From assembly GCA_030159075.1 (NCBI GenBank), contig BROG01000029.1:1292501-1356500 (forward strand): a stretch of 64,000 nucleotides of DNA, in the 5' to 3' direction. Numbering within the stretch: position 1 is the stretch's first letter; every line of letters begins with the position of its first letter. The notes under the pieces were generated by a model, which made no database searches, was not told the origin of the DNA, and worked only from the letters and a program-made list of their open reading frames with translations. Shown here one piece after another: positions 59,510 through 64,000 of the stretch. This DNA comes from Atrina japonica (lineage: Eukaryota; Mollusca; Bivalvia; Pterioida; Pinnidae). Position numbers and translations under genes: made by a program.

Positions 59510-60985
59510 AGATAAAATCCTATATTGGAAGATTTTACCTGCGATCTGTCAATGATTTTAATTATTTTGTAGTTCCTTTTTATAATTGTCATTCTCATTA
59601 CACATATAAAGCATAATAATGAATTACTAATAGAACAGGTGAGCACCTACTGTAAGCTTTGTCTTTGGAATAGTGGAGGGATTTGTAATTCCTATTATTT
59701 ATGTAAATACTTTTATTCTATCGGGCATTAACAGGCGCCATACTCGACAAACACTTCCTTATCATGCAATCCATAATCATAGACAGCGAGCAAAATCTTG
59801 TATTATTGATATAAATCAACCTCATTGACTGAACTTACAAATGCTCTCAGACTCAGAAATGCTGCATTCATGAGCTTGAAAACATTTCACCATGATAAAT
59901 AATTTGCTTTTTTTTTACTTTAATGGGTTATAAAAATCGATCCGCTATTGGCATCTTTTGGATAAAATCAAAAGTGCTCAATATTAGGTAAAATTTGACA
60001 TCTATTCCCTCGGGCTTATGTGCTCATAGTTGTGTCACAGAAGAATCCAGTCTTTTTACAATTTAATTTTCATCCAAATTTCCATAAAACATGGCGTAAA
60101 ATAAGTTTGCAAAAAGATGTATAATGCAATGACATCCTGTGGCGTCAAACTATGAGGAATCAGGTCGGAAATAATATGGTTACACTGACATTCAATTAAA
60201 GGAATTACAAGAACTATATAATATAATCATTTGAAAATAATTATTCTGGATTGTCGTAGGACCCATTTTGACTTGTGCAAATATCAATACAAAAATTTGA
60301 AGATTAGATTTGTTACATTAAATTTTGCATTAATTTGATTTATGACATTTTACGCCAGTTTCCGAAAATTTTCACATTACCCAATGGCGTCATTTGGCCG
60401 CCGTGCATGCAATCATTTGGCATATCTTAGGGAGCCCCACCCACCTAAAGCAACGGGTATAATTTACACAGCTCTGGTAAATACGTCGCCAATAGAAGGC
60501 ATTGAGATATACTATCTTCAATTCCGCTTCAGCTATACCCACAAAATATGAAACTTTACACATTGTCTGCATTCCATGTTTTTTGAACGGCATCGGCGTT
60601 GTATGTCCCAAACAGAATGTCTTCCTAAGGATATACGACTTCTTCATAAAGGTACACATATCTACGGCCATTACATTCTCTTTGACCTATCAATATTCAC
60701 ATATTAAATCAGGTAAATTATTATGAATTGAACATTGAAAAAATACATTGGATTTCCTAGTAGCATTTTTAAGTTTAGCGCTGTTAATTAGTTAAAGTGT
60801 TAGAGACGCCAATACATAAACACATTACTAAGAAACATAAATACACACTTTTTATTCTCCTGGACATTTCATACTCAATACAAAGACAGATTGACTACAT
60901 CGGAAAACAAGTTTATTGGTAAATGCTCATCAGTTATTGAAATGTCGATACAAACCAATTTAGTGTCTCATAAAATGAATGACTA
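59510..60985. other. gene-free stretch
   Basis: Forward and reverse frames overlap at 60342-60726, but neither shows a recognisable domain. I cannot support an exon. Confidence 0.35.
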
Positions 60986-60988
60986 AAT

Positions 60989-61370
<382 letters not shown>

Positions 61371-61379
61371 TAATTATTA

Positions 61380-64000
61380 TCATATTTATCATTCATAATT
61401 AGATAAAAATACTTTTCAATATTTCTGGTATGACAATAACCAGCAATCACATTTAGTATAAATGGTTCAATTATAACATAAAGTCATTCGATTGATTGTA
61501 ATTCAATGCCCAGTATAAGTACCTTTTCATAGGATCGCGTGGCGATTGAGTGTTATTGAAGTAATGACGTCAGAACTGGAAACCAGCACAAAGTGAATGT
61601 CCATGATTTGGTCAATAAATAGTGATGCTTAAATTTATACCAATGATTAGTTAAATATCATGTTTGAATTATCTCTCTCGTTATATAGATATCAAGCAAC
61701 CAGTGTGTCTAAGTACAACAGCTAAAAATTAGAGTACGTAAAAAATTGGACTACTTTTGAGTTCACTGACAATGAGAAAATTTCATCTTCTTTGAAAAAT
61801 AACATCGGTAGATAATTTAGAACCGTCAAATCATATACATATTATCACCTAACTTGAGAAATATAAATTTAGCCTACTGTTATAGATTTACTGTATTGTA
61901 ACAAAATGGTTTTATTTCCGGTTTGGTCTCTCACTATCAATTGCTATGTCTACCGTAAAATATTTTATTTTGTCCGCAGGGAGTTGTAATATCAATTGTA
62001 TTTATCTCGTATCTGTTTGAATAAACATTTCGTATTGGATTAATATTCCCGGAAAAGGAAATGTATTTCCTACTGTATAATTATACTTAATGAGTAGTGC
62101 ATCCTACCTTTTTGCTTTGCATTAACATTCCATGTGGTGGTTGTGTTTTTCAATTTCTCTCTAATTGCGTAATTCACAAAGATGTACATTGAAACGTAAA
62201 CACTATTGCTTTTTGTTGATATTATTATATGCATGATCCATAACAGTTCATATAAGTATGTATATCCAGAAATACATAATTTTCAATTTCATTTGTGAAA
62301 TATCTTATAAAATAAGATTATCCTCATATCTTCGATTCTCATTCAAAGTAGATCATACTGCATAGTTCCTATCAAAATGCAATTTCGAAATCGTCTAAAC
62401 CGTAGCAATGAGCATTGTCTCCCTTGAATTGTTACTGTGTCACTAGGTGTAGAGATAAACATATCCGGTGTCACGGGAATGTCTTGCCAGAGACTACTAA
62501 TACGTTTTCCATAGGGACCAATGTTAACATTTTCATGTATACCTCATTTTGCACGCGATTGTTGAACTATGAACCATACAAGAAATTATTTGGCACTCTT
62601 TACCAAGTCCGAAAATCAACACAAAATATAGGAGAATGTATCTAATTTTTTCGGTCTCATTGCATATTTCACCCTACTTTTCAGGACATTGCCTCTGATT
62701 GCTAGTATATAAAGTAGCAATAAAATAATACTGATCCAGCAGTTAAATTCTTAATGCATTGTTTTACTGTGTACAAATATTAAAATGTGTTCATAGATAC
62801 AAAATATACCAGACACTCCCAGATCAAATATTTAAGTAACAGTCCAAATAAGAACAAGACAAAGAGCAAAAAGTAATACCTCTATCTTCAAAATATCAAA
62901 ACTTTGCAATGAATACATAGAAAAATGTAAAAAATAATTCAACATTCACAACTTTACATTCATTTCTCTTTTGCCAGGGGTTTCTTGTCGGAATTTATTC
63001 TATAGTTCTAGGAATTTCTCCTATTAGTTTTATGAAAAACCATATGTTTGACATCACAATTTTCTTAAAATCAGAAATAATATATAGTTTTATAAATATA
63101 TAAATAGAAAGATAAATTCTGTGTGTAAAAATAGAAAAATGTTTGGATTTTTTTTTGTATTGTAGCTATACAACCGTCTGAAAAAAATATTCCAAATTGG
63201 ATGAAATTGAAATTTTATTGTCTCCCAAGACTTCAGTCAAGATAACCAGAATACTATGTTGGAGGGAAATATAAACAGACAAACAGAGAAAAACTGCAAT
63301 CTATCAGTTCCTTCTAAAAGCGAATGTGGCTCATCAGTTTAAATTCAAAATTGCAGGCTAATATTCACTTTTTCAACCAGTCAGTTTCCTGTGTATTCAA
63401 TTGCCTCTGACCATATCTTCGATTCTGTGCATAGCAGCAAAATTAAATAAATCATGATGGTAACTGCCGTATGCGTTATTATTGTTAGTTTCAAATATAC
63501 ATTGGAATGTACTCGTTTGAAGAAAGATTAATCTTGTAAAATAAAAAATGTTGTTTAAAACGGATATCAAAATTGACATGTATATATACACATATTTCTT
63601 TTTTTCTTTTTGGAAATACGTAAAGAAATGGTGTAATAAATGCACAAAGATATATGACTTTATTCGATTTTTGACATACAATGAATTAATGTGACATATG
63701 GACCTTTATCATAGTTACACAGACATTTTCGCTTTGCATATTAGTGTTATTGTAAGATATACAGAACTGTGATAAGAGATAATTTACATATTGGGGAACG
63801 ATGATATATAAAAATGTTATATGGATCGATATATAAAGTCACGAGCTACAATGTCAACACGTGATATTAGGTAATTTATTTAGATATCTGCAAATATCTG
63901 CTATTAAAGGTCGGCCTTTATTACAGTATTACAGAATTAATCGTAGGATATAATGTTGGTGAATTTATGTAAATGTACAACGTTTCTCTAACATTTCCTC
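61380..64000. other. gene-free stretch
   Basis: No gene, RNA gene or clear repeat recognised. The forward frame at 62415-62645 contains several cysteines but has no recognisable pattern or signal peptide. Confidence 0.35.

Noticed and set aside
60342..60726. Overlapping frames on both strands at 60.3-60.7 kb
   Set aside because: Neither translation shows a domain, leader or repeat, and splice context is weak.

Overview
This is a eukaryotic nuclear window, AT-rich and crowded with microsatellites. It most likely comes from a lophotrochozoan, and a bivalve mollusc is my best guess. The grounds are several tRNA-headed SINE copies of a type I associate with molluscs, relics of a Penelope-type reverse transcriptase with a recognisable 3' tail, and a protein gene of bilaterian type with long introns. 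The species cannot be read from the sequence.

One gene can be assigned with confidence: a three-exon BAMBI homolog (BMP and activin membrane-bound inhibitor, a TGF-beta pseudoreceptor) on the + strand. Its coding exons are 23955-24015, 43541-43849 and 49035-49498. Both introns are phase 1, with good splice sites. They join into a 277-residue protein with a signal peptide, a cysteine-rich ectodomain, one membrane span and a kinase-less cytoplasmic tail. A 3' UTR with AATAAA signals runs to about 50.63 kb. A CpG-bearing block at about 23.38-23.95 kb is the probable promoter and 5' UTR.

Layout. 0-0.8 kb: a possible small secreted Cys-rich peptide. 0.95-2.5 kb: dispersed repeats and a 17-bp minisatellite full of CACGTG. 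3.7-7.2 kb: a dense nest of foldback elements, (TA)n tracts and a broken reverse transcriptase. 7.2-18.5 kb: gene-free DNA with palindromic elements, MITE-like elements and retroelement tails. 18.6-19.7 kb: a pentanucleotide satellite with higher-order structure. 19.7-23.4 kb: hairpin elements and one arm of a roughly 350-bp inverted repeat. 23.4-50.6 kb: the BAMBI gene, with SINEs, a 44-bp minisatellite and the second inverted-repeat arm in intron 1. 50.6-64 kb: gene-free DNA with two short tandem arrays, three retroelement relics, one of them an inverted duplication, and GATA/TA microsatellites.

No bacterial, viral or CRISPR-like system is present. Apart from BAMBI, the notable content is structural: several long imperfect palindromes, an inverted repeat flanking BAMBI exon 1, and arrays with higher-order periodicity. 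Statements about repeat families come from recognition by eye and were not checked against a library.
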